A stretch of 64,000 bases of DNA from Treponema_C sp050937815 (GTDB taxonomy: Bacteria > Spirochaetota > Spirochaetia > Treponematales > Treponemataceae): positions 52,268 through 116,267 of the forward strand of contig NZ_JACDIJ010000007.1 in the NCBI RefSeq assembly GCF_050937815.1. Reading direction: 5' to 3'. A program made the position numbers and the translations under genes. A model generated the notes under the pieces. It did no database searches, had not been told where the DNA came from, and was given only the letters and a program-made list of their open reading frames with translations. This document shows, piece by piece, positions 27,098 through 34,566 of this stretch (the stretch's first letter is position 1; each line of letters starts with the position of its first letter).

Positions 27098-27568
27098 ATG
27101 ACATTGAAAGAACTGCGCAAAGAAAAAAGGCTGACCCAACTTGAATGTGCCAAGTATCTCGGCATTCCTCTGCGCACCTACCAGAATTATGAAACGGATA
27201 AAGTAAAGTCTACATCTATGAAGTATGAATTTATGATGCAAAAATTGGAAAAATACGGCTTTGTAGATGAAACTCACGGAATCTTAACTGTTTCTCGAAT
27301 AAAAGAAGTTTGTACTTCTATATTTGAAAATTTTGATATTGAGTATTGTTATCTGTTCGGTTCCTATGCCAAAGGGAAGGCTGCTGAAAACAGCGATGTA
27401 GATCTTCTGATTTCTACATCTATTTCAGGCATTAAATTTTACGACTTGGTGGAATCTTTACGAGAAAGTTTGCAAAAAAAGGTTGATGTATTAAATCGGG
27501 AACAGCTTAAAGATAACATGGATTTGGTAAATGAAATACTGAAAGACGGAATAAAAATATATGGATAA
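27098..27568 (+). CDS. HTH-MntA fusion: XRE-type DNA-binding domain plus minimal nucleotidyltransferase antitoxin
   Basis: 156 aa from the ATG at 27098. Residues 1-55 form an XRE/Cro-like helix-turn-helix (LTQLECAKYLGIPLRTYQNYE). The C-terminal half is a minimal nucleotidyltransferase with the GSx10DxD motif (Gly88-Ser89, Asp100 and Asp102). In known type VII pairs MntA AMPylates a tyrosine in HepT to neutralise it. The following gene overlaps by 8 bases and encodes the HEPN partner. The fused DNA-binding domain suggests that the antitoxin also represses its own promoter. Confidence 0.85.
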   Translation: MTLKELRKEKRLTQLECAKYLGIPLRTYQNYETDKVKSTSMKYEFMMQKLEKYGFVDETHGILTVSRIKEVCTSIFENFDIEYCYLFGSYAKGKAAENSDVDLLISTSISGIKFYDLVESLRESLQKKVDVLNREQLKDNMDLVNEILKDGIKIYG

Positions 27569-27920
27569 TAAAAAAGATAATAGATATTACATTGGGAAAA
27601 TTATCACCGATTTAGCTTTTATTGTTGAGCACACAAAAAGCTTTACGCAGGAAGAGCTAAAAGACAATGAGGTTCTGATTGATTCCGTTATGTTCAGGCT
27701 GATTCAGGTAGCGGAAAACTCGGATAAACTCACGGACGAATTTAAGAACCGTTATAGTTGTATTCAATGGAGAGCCGTGAAGGGCATGAGGAACAAAATA
27801 GTTCATGAATACGGTAATGTTGATTTAAAGGTGATATATGATACTGTCAAGAATGACATCCCTAAAATGCTGCTTGAGCTGAAAGAGATTGCCGATCAAA
27901 TCCATCCCGCAATACACTAA
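27561..27920 (+). CDS. HepT-like HEPN toxin
   Basis: 119-aa helical HEPN protein with the catalytic RNase motif R77-x4-H82-x-Y84 (RNKIVHEY). Tyr84 is the residue AMPylated by MntA in characterised systems. Its start lies inside the 3' end of the mntA gene, so expression is coupled. HEPN toxins cut RNA and cause growth arrest. The length is typical for the family. No neighbouring defence genes directly adjoin it. Confidence 0.87.
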   Translation: MDNKKDNRYYIGKIITDLAFIVEHTKSFTQEELKDNEVLIDSVMFRLIQVAENSDKLTDEFKNRYSCIQWRAVKGMRNKIVHEYGNVDLKVIYDTVKNDIPKMLLELKEIADQIHPAIH

Positions 27921-28009
27921 TTCCAATGTAGATGTACCCTTAAAAATCCGTACAAAAAATATCGGGTATGGAACGGCTTTTTACGTTATTCTGTAAACGG
28001 CAGGAACAA

Positions 28010-28864
28010 ATGAATATGATGAATTCTTTTAACAAAACAATGGACTACATCGAAAGCGAACTTGACGGAACAATCGACGAAAAAGAAATCGAACGGCTTT
28101 CACGTTATTCGTTTGCCCTTTTTTCGCGTCTCTTTTCGATATTGACCGGCTACACTTTGAGCGAATATATACGTCTTCGACAACTGAGCCATGCGGCCGC
28201 CGACTTGAGAAACACGGATAAAAAGGTTATCGATGTTGCGCTTTTGTACGGGTACGAATCTCCCGACTCCTTTGCCGCCGCGTTTAAAAAATTTCACTAT
28301 GCATCTCCGAGCGAAGTCAAACACGGAAAAGAATTTCAATCGTTTTCACCGTTGCGCCTGTCTTTAACCCTTACAGGAGGTCAAACGATGAAGGTTAAAA
28401 TCGAAAAAAAGAAAGCTTTTACGGTTGCGGGTGTCGGCGGAACGGCAAGCGCGCCCGAGGATTTCCCCGCATTATGGAACAAGCTTTTTTCCAAAGCGCC
28501 GCACGAGGTATTGGCAAAACTGGGAAACGGTCAAAGTTTCGGCATATGTACCGAAGTAAGCGATTGCAAAAGTTTTACCTATACGGCGGCCTACGATGTA
28601 CTGCCCGACGCGGAACACAGGGAACGGGCGGAAGAACTCGGCCTTTCATTTTTGGAAGTACCGGAAGCCGAATACGCGGTTGTTACGCTGAACGGGCCGG
28701 TTCCCGATTGTATACACGCAGGCTGGAAGTATGTTATGGAAACTTTTTTTCCCGAACACGGATACCGTCATGCCGGCAGCCCCGACTTTGAAGTCTATGC
28801 CGAAGGCGATATGTATTCGCCGTCCTACAACATGGAACTGTGGGTACCGATTGTAAAAGAATAA
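28010..28864 (+). CDS. AraC-family regulator with GyrI-like effector domain
   Basis: About 284 aa from the ATG at 28010. The N-terminal AraC/XylS domain has two helix-turn-helix units (about 30-105: LSEYIRLRQLSHAAADL and VIDVALLYGYESPDSFAAAFKKFHYASPSEV). The C-terminal domain (about 130-284) is a GyrI-like small-molecule-binding fold, ending YNMELWVPI, as in Rob/SAV-type regulators of efflux and stress genes. No transporter target is next to it. A longer start at 27968 is possible but lacks a better ribosome site. Confidence 0.88.
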   Translation: MNMMNSFNKTMDYIESELDGTIDEKEIERLSRYSFALFSRLFSILTGYTLSEYIRLRQLSHAAADLRNTDKKVIDVALLYGYESPDSFAAAFKKFHYASPSEVKHGKEFQSFSPLRLSLTLTGGQTMKVKIEKKKAFTVAGVGGTASAPEDFPALWNKLFSKAPHEVLAKLGNGQSFGICTEVSDCKSFTYTAAYDVLPDAEHRERAEELGLSFLEVPEAEYAVVTLNGPVPDCIHAGWKYVMETFFPEHGYRHAGSPDFEVYAEGDMYSPSYNMELWVPIVKE

Positions 28865-28894
28865 AAACCGTGTTACACTGCGCCCGGATAAAAT

Positions 28895-29059
28895 ATGAAA
28901 ACATCATATAAAGCGCTTATTTTTATCTGCGCGCTGTGCTGCATTATAGGTGCCGCGAAATACGGAATTCAGACAGAGCGCCGAAAGCATAAGGAAGCGC
29001 TAAAACGGCACGTTTTGCACAACACAGACGAGTGTTTATATTACGAATCGGACACATAA
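28895..29059 (+). CDS. Small predicted membrane protein
   Basis: A 54-aa open frame: MKTSYKALIFICALCC followed by a short hydrophobic run to about residue 20, then a basic stretch and a polar tail. It resembles a single-span small membrane protein. The ribosome site is weak (GGATAAAAT). I recognise no family, and it could be a chance frame, although the N-terminus looks like a genuine signal/anchor. Confidence 0.35.
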   Translation: MKTSYKALIFICALCCIIGAAKYGIQTERRKHKEALKRHVLHNTDECLYYESDT

Positions 29060-29077
29060 GTTAGTTATATAGAACTC

Positions 29078-29106
29078 TTGCATAACACATCTTTCTATAT
29101 TATGAT
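29078..29106 (+). promoter_or_regulatory. Sigma-70 promoter of the membrane-anchored methyltransferase
   Basis: TTGCAT (29078-29083) and TATGAT (29101-29106) are exactly 17 bp apart, about 50 bases before the ATG at 29157. Confidence 0.7.
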
Positions 29107-29156
29107 ACTCCTATCAAAACTTAACGCTCTTTTTTGACTTTTTATAGGAGGTTACA

Positions 29157-29948
29157 ATGACGGCGGATTATAAAAATTGGGTTCCAAAGGGAATGTTATA
29201 TGTTCTTTTCGTATTGAGCGGCCTTACCCTTGCATGCCTTGTTATCTTCGGTATATGCGGTATCGCAACGGCCGGTATAGGGCGCATCATAGCCGGCATT
29301 GTATCCGCGGCGGCATTTACAGCCTGTGCCCTCTTTACCGCATGGGCAGTCAACGCATACTGCGCTTTTTCATATAACGGTAAACGACAGCTTTCGCGCC
29401 GGATTATACAGGGTATTGCGGAATACGTCAGCCTTCCGAAAGGCGGCAGGGGCTTGGATGTCGGCTGCGGAAGCGGCGCTTTAACCATCGCATGCGCGAA
29501 AAAAAATCCTGACGCCTTTATGACGGGCCTTGACCGCTGGGGTAAAGAATACGCTTCGTTTAATAAACCGCTGTGCGAAAAAAACGCCGCAGCCGAAGGG
29601 GTTTCCAATACCGATTTTGTACAAGGGAATGCGGTAAAACTCGACTATAAAGATGAAACCTTCGATGCGGTTACAAGCAACTATGTGTATCATAATATTC
29701 CCGTAAGCGACAGGCAGCAGCTGCTTTTGGAAACGCTACGCGTTTTAAAAAAGGGCGGCACCTTTGCGATCCACGATTTAATGTCAAGCGCCCGCTACGG
29801 CGATATGCAAGCTTTTATCGAAACCTTAAAAAAGCAGGGCTATGAAAAAGCCGAACTTATCGATACGGCGCAAGGACTTTTTATGACGCCTGCCGAAGCA
29901 AAGGTGCTGTTGCTGTCGGGGTCAACTCTTTTGGTCGGCAAAAAGTAA
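29157..29948 (+). CDS. Membrane-anchored class I methyltransferase
   Basis: 263-aa protein with two N-terminal membrane helices (about 12-34 and 40-65) followed by a SAM-binding methyltransferase domain: motif I LDVGCGSGALT (about 100-110), GLDRWG, then DFVQGNAVKLDYKDETFDAVTSNYVYHN and LRVLKKGGTFAIHDLM. The anchor suggests a lipid-soluble or envelope substrate, but the specificity is unknown. GGAGG lies 7 bases ahead of the ATG and a consensus promoter lies upstream, so it is its own transcription unit. Confidence 0.85.
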   Translation: MTADYKNWVPKGMLYVLFVLSGLTLACLVIFGICGIATAGIGRIIAGIVSAAAFTACALFTAWAVNAYCAFSYNGKRQLSRRIIQGIAEYVSLPKGGRGLDVGCGSGALTIACAKKNPDAFMTGLDRWGKEYASFNKPLCEKNAAAEGVSNTDFVQGNAVKLDYKDETFDAVTSNYVYHNIPVSDRQQLLLETLRVLKKGGTFAIHDLMSSARYGDMQAFIETLKKQGYEKAELIDTAQGLFMTPAEAKVLLLSGSTLLVGKK

Positions 29949-29998
29949 AACGGCCGCAAACGGATTTTACGGAATTCATAAAGTTTTACGTTTTGCCC

Positions 29999-30277
29999 CT
30001 ACCCTTCTATTGTAAAATCCGTATATCCTGAAACGGCTATAGGGCGGGCAATAAGTTCATCGACGCGGGCATGAGGCGGACCTTCGCGCAGCTGCGTAAC
30101 AAAGTGTTCCAAAATGCGCTCATCAGCTTCGGCGCACACTTGAACCGAATAATCGCTCAGATTGCGCACCTCACCTTTTATATTCAGCCTCCGGGCAAGA
30201 AGCAGCGTCCAATATCTGAATCCCACTCCCTGCACTCGCCCTCGGATCCGTATACGTAAAGCTTTTTTTCCGCTCAT
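29999..30277 (-). CDS. acyP: Acylphosphatase
   Basis: Small enzyme (about 92 aa) hydrolysing acyl phosphates. The signature GRVQGVGFRYW carries the catalytic arginine, and VRNLSDYSV the catalytic asparagine. The open frame extends 46 codons further upstream, but that extension is encoded by the structured repeat (copy B) and has no similarity to the family, so I start at the ATG of MSGKKALRIRIRG. An ATG four codons earlier is also possible; neither has an ideal ribosome site. Confidence 0.9.
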   Translation of the reverse strand: MSGKKALRIRIRGRVQGVGFRYWTLLLARRLNIKGEVRNLSDYSVQVCAEADERILEHFVTQLREGPPHARVDELIARPIAVSGYTDFTIEG

Positions 30278-30325
30278 AGTTTTTTCCATGCTCCAGTATA
30301 TCGGTTTTACGCCGATTGTTCCATA

Positions 30326-30438
30326 ATGCGGCAGGGATTGAAGGGGCGGCAGCGAAAAAATACGCGACTTTTGAAACGCTGCCGTTCCGAAGGAATGGAG
30401 CGATAGCGGAACCACGAAAAGCCCGGTTCAGCCGCCCG
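30326..30438 (+). repeat. Structured interspersed repeat, copy B
   Basis: A 113-base element with the same ends as copy A (ATGCGGCAGGGATTG to TTCAGCCGCCC). Outer GCGGC (30328-30332) pairs with GCCGC (30431-30435). The internal stem is CGGCAGCG/CGCTGCCG (30347-30354 with 30377-30384), different in sequence from copy A's stem. It is followed by a TTCC/GGAA helix and GC-GATA-GC, where copy A has GCC-GAAA-GGC. It lies between acylphosphatase and the DUF4143-type ATPase. Confidence 0.75.
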
Positions 30439-30457
30439 AAATAAAACTATGCTATTC

Positions 30458-30569
30458 GGAATTTTGTGAAAAAAAGGATAAAAAATAGAGGAATTTTGTG
30501 AAAAACAAGCGTTTAAATGCCGGAATTTTGTGAAAAATAAGCTTGAAAGAGCAGGAATTCGGTGATATA
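30458..30569 (+). repeat. 32-bp phased repeat array upstream of the ATPase gene
   Basis: GGAATTTTGTGAAAAA occurs at 30458, 30490 and 30522, and a degenerate copy (GGAATTCGGTGATA) at 30554. The starts are exactly 32 bp apart, about three helical turns. The 16-base gaps differ, with a shared AAGC in the second and third. The last copy lies between the -35 and -10 elements of the ATPase promoter. Confidence 0.8.
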
Positions 30570-30571
30570 AT
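30543..30571 (+). promoter_or_regulatory. Sigma-70 promoter of the ATPase gene
   Basis: TTGAAA (30543-30548) and TATAAT (30566-30571) are 17 bp apart. The predicted start at about 30578 leaves an 11-base leader holding the ribosome site GGAAGGG. Confidence 0.75.
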
Positions 30572-30588
30572 AAAGCGGAAGGGAAAAG

Positions 30589-31935
30589 ATGAAAAGAATC
30601 TTAAAGAGAAAAATCGACAGATTTCTCAAAGAATGGAAAAACAGGACAAAAAAATTACCGCTGATTGTAAAGGGTGCCCGGCAGGTCGGCAAAACCGCAT
30701 CCATCCGAATATTTGCACATAAAAATTATAAGCACTTTGTTGAAATCAATTTCGCTCTGCAAACCGAATTCCGCAGTATTTTTGATCAGGGCTTTGCCGT
30801 TGATACTATCATAAAAAATATATCCTTTATCAATCCGGGCTTCATTTTTGAACCGGGAAAAACGCTGATTTTTTTTGATGAACTGCAGGCCCTGCCAAAC
30901 TGTGCGACAAGCCTTAAATCGTTCAAAGAAGACGGGCGTTATGACGTGATTTGCTCGGGTTCGCTGATGGGGCTCAGTTATCAGGCAATAGAATCGAACA
31001 GTGTCGGCTATAAAGAAGAATACCAAATGTATGCTATGGATTTTGAAGAATTCCTGTGGGCAAAGGGATATAGGAAAAATCAAATTGAAGATATATACGG
31101 ATATTTGAAAAATGTCCGAGCGATCCCCGACGTGCAGTTCAACGTGTTATCGGAATGTTTTAAAGACTATCTTGTAACGGGCGGTATGCCTGCAGTTGTA
31201 AAAACTTTTATAAAACAAAAAAATTATTCGGGCTGCCTAAAACTTCAAAGAATGCTTTTACGCGGTTATGAAGAAGATATTACAAAATATGCAGCGGGTT
31301 TGGATAAGGCTAAGATTTTGAACGTATATCGCAGCATTCCCGTTTTTTTAGGACAGGAAAATAAAAAGTTTCACATATCAAAGGTTGCCCCCCATGCACG
31401 CAGCCGCGACTACATCGGAATTGCCGATTGGCTCAAGGATGCCGGTATTGTGAATATCTGTTATTGTTTGAACCTGCCCGAGCTGCCGCTCAAAGGTAAT
31501 TGCGATTATGCAAAATATAAAATGTATTATCACGATACCGGACTGTTAATCGCATCTTTGGATGATGAGGCTCAAGAAGATTTGCGGAAAAATAAAAATT
31601 TCAATATCTATAAGGGAGCGGTATTCGAAAACATCGCAGCGCAAATGCTTGTGTGTGCAGGCTATAATTTGTTTTTTTATAAAAATGAAAAATCGACTAT
31701 TGAGATGGATTTTTTTGTCCGCGATAAAACGTCCCTTATTCCCGTAGAAGTTAAAGCACGGGACGGGGCAACGGCGTCTCTAAACAATTTAATACGACAG
31801 AAAAAATATGCCGATATACGTTACGGTATAAAACTCTGCGCCAAAAATATCGGTTTTAACGGAAGCTTTTATACGATTCCGTATTTTTTGATCTTTATGC
31901 TAAAAAGATTTTTATCCGAAAAAGAGGAGAATTAA
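30589..31935 (+). CDS. AAA-type ATPase with DUF4143/nuclease-like C-terminus
   Basis: 448-aa protein of the family usually annotated as ATP-binding protein with DUF4143. Walker A GARQVGKT is at 29-36, Walker B is TLIFFDELQ (about 92-100), and the sensor block is DVICSGSLMG. The C-terminal part contains STIEMDFFVRDKTSLIPVEVK (about 362-386, Glu/Asp...Glu-x-Lys), the PD-(D/E)XK-like core of these proteins. The cellular role of the family is unknown; many copies occur in anaerobes and some are linked to mobile or defence loci. Expression comes from a promoter overlapped by a 32-bp phased repeat array. Confidence 0.87.
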   Translation: MKRILKRKIDRFLKEWKNRTKKLPLIVKGARQVGKTASIRIFAHKNYKHFVEINFALQTEFRSIFDQGFAVDTIIKNISFINPGFIFEPGKTLIFFDELQALPNCATSLKSFKEDGRYDVICSGSLMGLSYQAIESNSVGYKEEYQMYAMDFEEFLWAKGYRKNQIEDIYGYLKNVRAIPDVQFNVLSECFKDYLVTGGMPAVVKTFIKQKNYSGCLKLQRMLLRGYEEDITKYAAGLDKAKILNVYRSIPVFLGQENKKFHISKVAPHARSRDYIGIADWLKDAGIVNICYCLNLPELPLKGNCDYAKYKMYYHDTGLLIASLDDEAQEDLRKNKNFNIYKGAVFENIAAQMLVCAGYNLFFYKNEKSTIEMDFFVRDKTSLIPVEVKARDGATASLNNLIRQKKYADIRYGIKLCAKNIGFNGSFYTIPYFLIFMLKRFLSEKEEN

Positions 31936-31936
31936 A

Positions 31937-32023
31937 ATGTTTTATCCTGTTGATGATTTAAAAGATGAGGAGATTTTTCTCAAATTAAAAAAGACGGCCG
32001 AGGCACAGCTTGAACCGGTTTGA
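31937..32023 (+). pseudogene. Possible N-terminal remnant of a GNAT acetyltransferase
   Basis: A 28-codon frame begins MFYPVDDLKDEEIFLKLKKT directly after the ATPase gene, with GAGGAG upstream. The opening resembles the start of a GNAT acetyltransferase (DLKDxEIxLxL), then it stops abruptly. Either a truncated gene or a very short peptide; the remnant reading is inference. Confidence 0.35.
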
Positions 32024-32037
32024 AAGGAGATAAAAAT

Positions 32038-32505
32038 ATGCTATCGTTTTTATTCGATATGGTGATTATAACTTCGCTCATAATTTCGGTAACGGCAGTG
32101 CTGATGCTTTTTATGGGACGCCGATACGATAAACAACGGCGCAAAGGAACATTACGGGGAAGAGCACTGATTGACTACACGGCCGGTGAAATGCTTGGCG
32201 AACTGGGGAGAACTTACGAAACGGGGATCGGTTCAATCGACGGTTTAAAAGCGGTTGATTTATATCTTGAAAAGAAAAAGAGCCTCTACCCTGCCGAAAG
32301 CTTATTGAGCGATACGGAACTCATCCTTCGTGCAGGCTCTTTTACCGGTACGGTTTTGCGCCATGCCAAACATTACCGCTGGAAATTCAAAGACAATATT
32401 CCGCTTATGCACAAAAAAGGCAGAACGGTTTATCCGTTTGAATTGATAAAACAAAAAATCGACGGCAGTTTAAACAGTATATATGAATACTGCAAAGATT
32501 TGTAA
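32038..32505 (+). CDS. Hypothetical protein with an N-terminal membrane helix
   Basis: 155 aa from the ATG at 32038, which has AAAGGAG 8 bases upstream. One membrane segment (about 5-27) is followed by a basic RRYDKQRRKG loop and a mainly helical soluble domain. It has no motifs I can assign to a family. It follows the ATPase and GNAT remnant on the same strand and may be part of their transcript. Confidence 0.65.
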   Translation: MLSFLFDMVIITSLIISVTAVLMLFMGRRYDKQRRKGTLRGRALIDYTAGEMLGELGRTYETGIGSIDGLKAVDLYLEKKKSLYPAESLLSDTELILRAGSFTGTVLRHAKHYRWKFKDNIPLMHKKGRTVYPFELIKQKIDGSLNSIYEYCKDL

Positions 32506-32601
32506 TTCGGCGGGGGATAGTGAAAGATAAGGACAGTATTCGGGTAAAAAAAATGATTTTTTTTATAAAATGTTGTATACTGTAAGAAATGGGGGTATGA
32601 C

Positions 32602-32817
32602 ATGTCTGAACAAGCCTTTAAACAACTTTCAGAACAAGTTGATATGCTTTCTTACGCCGAAAGAATAAGATTGCTTGATAAAATAGTGAAGACTTTACAC
32701 ACACCTGTAAAAACTCATAAAAGAGAAGCCTCTGACTTTAATGCCGCCTTTGGATTATGGAAAGACAGAGATATTTCCGTTGAAGGAATAAGAACTAAGG
32801 CTTGGGAACGTTTTTAA
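32602..32817 (+). CDS. VapB/RelB-like antitoxin
   Basis: 71-aa protein with an N-terminal helical dimerisation region (LSYAERIRLLDKIVKTL) and a C-terminal toxin-neutralising tail, WKDRDISVEGIRTKAWERF, typical of antitoxins paired with PIN toxins. It overlaps a truncated VapC gene by one base (TAATG), so it is now an orphan antitoxin. A TATACT -10 box lies at about 32576-32581. Confidence 0.75.
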   Translation: MSEQAFKQLSEQVDMLSYAERIRLLDKIVKTLHTPVKTHKREASDFNAAFGLWKDRDISVEGIRTKAWERF

Positions 32818-32921
32818 TGATTTATCTTTGCGATACATGTGTTCTTATAGACTATCTTCGCGGAAAAACTGCAGTTCAGCCAAGAGAGATAAAATTGATT
32901 AATGAGACGGTAGCTATATGA
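32817..32921 (+). pseudogene. Truncated VapC (PIN-domain) toxin
   Basis: A 34-codon frame starting MIYLCDTCVLIDYLRGK, the N-terminal strand and first catalytic aspartates of a VapC PIN toxin, then ending in unrelated sequence and a TGA. Most of the domain, including the other acidic residues, is missing. Its stop overlaps the ATG of the next gene. The toxin is inactivated by deletion. Confidence 0.75.
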
Positions 32922-33322
32922 AATATGATTTTGACTTTCTTGAAGACTATTCTAAGAATTATAATGTAACTATAAAAAGAGAAGGCAATATATTTTTTGA
33001 AATCAGCTTGGATCAGGATGTTACAATCCGTTTTCAAAATGCGGAGAATGAAAAAGATTCGTTAATTGCATTTGTAAACAGCGAGTGGCATTGTCATAAT
33101 GATATAATTTTTTCCGGAAAAAACGGCTATTATACATCTTTGAATTATATTGATTTTATTTTAGAAATAATAGACGGGAATATATTAATTTGTTCATCAT
33201 ATGCGGCAGGAGAATTAAAAGATGTGTATCCTGTTCACAAAGATTATTTTGATGAATTCGATTATATGGAATTCGGTGAAGAGCTGAGAATAAAAAAATT
33301 GAAAATCGAAAATATTAGATAA
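32918..33322 (+). CDS. AT-rich hypothetical protein (immunity-protein-like?)
   Basis: 134-aa acidic soluble protein, beta-rich with aromatic motifs (NSEWHCHNDIIF, YPVHKDYFDEFDYMEF). It starts inside the stop of the truncated VapC gene. Base composition is far more AT-rich than the chromosome core, suggesting recent acquisition. Size and acidity resemble polymorphic-toxin immunity proteins, but no toxin gene is next to it and no family can be assigned. Confidence 0.6.
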   Translation: MKYDFDFLEDYSKNYNVTIKREGNIFFEISLDQDVTIRFQNAENEKDSLIAFVNSEWHCHNDIIFSGKNGYYTSLNYIDFILEIIDGNILICSSYAAGELKDVYPVHKDYFDEFDYMEFGEELRIKKLKIENIR

Positions 33323-33353
33323 TATAATAGTGATATGCCGATATTGGAATAAA

Positions 33354-34436
33354 ATGAATTTCATCTATTTTACAATTATAATAATAACCGCTCTTTTTAT
33401 TTCTTTGTATTTTTATAAAAAAAACAAAAAAGATTCTAATGTATATATAATGCAAAATAAAAATGACAATGATTCTTCTGATAAAAATGCAAGTGAAAAT
33501 TTGACAGATACAAATGACAAAGAATTTGATAATTATAAATTTGAAATAATATATTATTGGGTAACACAAAAAGTTCTGCCGAATAAAAATATAGATTATA
33601 ACATTCTAAAGGAACAAATCATTAAAACAATCGGTTCTCTTCCCGAAATTTTAGAAGATAATACTACATTCATACAAAAGGAACAAAGCGAATTTGTAAA
33701 GGAAGTATTGGGAAGAGCAGAGTTTTCTTCTCCACTAAAATATTTTATAATAACTAAGGGGCAAAAATTATTTTCCGGTCTAAAAAATATATTCATTATT
33801 ATAGGAATCGCCTTTTTTATTTTATTTCAATTTGAGATTAGAAAAGAAATCGATAAATTCAGTTTTTTCTATTTTGGAACTGCGATAATTTCATGTATTT
33901 TTTCGTTTGTGTTCGACAGCTTATCTAAAAAATTTCTTTCGGCGATTCTAAAAAACCTAAAACCGGGAGACTATATTAAACTGATTTTTGAACCTGATGA
34001 ATTAATTGAAAAAAAAGTCAAAATAAATCAACTAAGCACTAATGAAACTATGTTTAATAAGACAACTGTTTTTCTAAGCAGAAAAAAAATGTTATGTGAA
34101 GATTTTTTATCGCAAAGTTCGGAAATGTTACATACTATTAGTAATAAATTATGTTTGTATATTGTTATTGATTATCTAAAAATAAATTATTCCGAAGAAA
34201 CATATAGAGAATATCTTCTTGAAAAAGAAATTGACGCTTTGGAATTTATCTGCGGATTTAATCCGAATGCGGTTTCTGCCAATTTCGAGCTTGCACTATT
34301 ATATTTCGAAAGCAAACGATTTGACGATTTTTATAAAAGGCTATTAAAACATAGAACCGTGAACGGATATGATTGGATGATCGAGTCATATATCAAATCA
34401 TATGAATTCTATAAGATGAATTGTGAAAAACAATAA
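33354..34436 (+). CDS. AT-rich hypothetical membrane protein
   Basis: About 360 aa from the ATG at 33354 (the upstream GTG frame lacks a better site). An N-terminal span (about 2-20) precedes a charged linker; two further spans lie near the middle (NIFIIIGIAFFILFQFEI and FFYFGTAIISCIFSFVF). The C-terminal half is soluble and helical, with a TPR-like end (VSANFELALLYFESKRFDDFYKRLLKH). No family recognised. It shares the AT-rich composition of its upstream neighbour and may have come in with it. Confidence 0.65.
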   Translation: MNFIYFTIIIITALFISLYFYKKNKKDSNVYIMQNKNDNDSSDKNASENLTDTNDKEFDNYKFEIIYYWVTQKVLPNKNIDYNILKEQIIKTIGSLPEILEDNTTFIQKEQSEFVKEVLGRAEFSSPLKYFIITKGQKLFSGLKNIFIIIGIAFFILFQFEIRKEIDKFSFFYFGTAIISCIFSFVFDSLSKKFLSAILKNLKPGDYIKLIFEPDELIEKKVKINQLSTNETMFNKTTVFLSRKKMLCEDFLSQSSEMLHTISNKLCLYIVIDYLKINYSEETYREYLLEKEIDALEFICGFNPNAVSANFELALLYFESKRFDDFYKRLLKHRTVNGYDWMIESYIKSYEFYKMNCEKQ

Positions 34437-34523
34437 CCGCCTAACAATATTTTCAATATACGGTTTAAGCAACTATCAGCCGGACCTCCTGCCGGACAGT
34501 CTTCCTTTGATATTTATTTTTTC

Positions 34524-34560
34524 AAACCTGACACACCCTGACAGGTTTTTGTGCTATACT
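34524..34560 (+). promoter_or_regulatory. WYL-type operator and promoter of the radical SAM gene
   Basis: AAACCTG (34524-34530) and CAGGTTT (34542-34548) form a palindrome that also contains two CTGACA direct repeats 10 bp apart. Six bases later is an extended -10 (TGcTATACT, -10 at 34555-34560). The same arrangement occurs at 38452-38488 next to a WYL regulator gene. Confidence 0.75.
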
Positions 34561-34566
34561 GAAGAT

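Noticed and set aside
29999..30415. 138-aa acylphosphatase using the most upstream start
   Set aside because: The first 46 codons come from the structured repeat and have no family similarity.
30458..30569. Regular repeats read as a small CRISPR array
   Set aside because: The units and gaps are both 16 bp, the gaps are too short for spacers, the last unit is degenerate, and the array overlaps a promoter. No cas genes are present.
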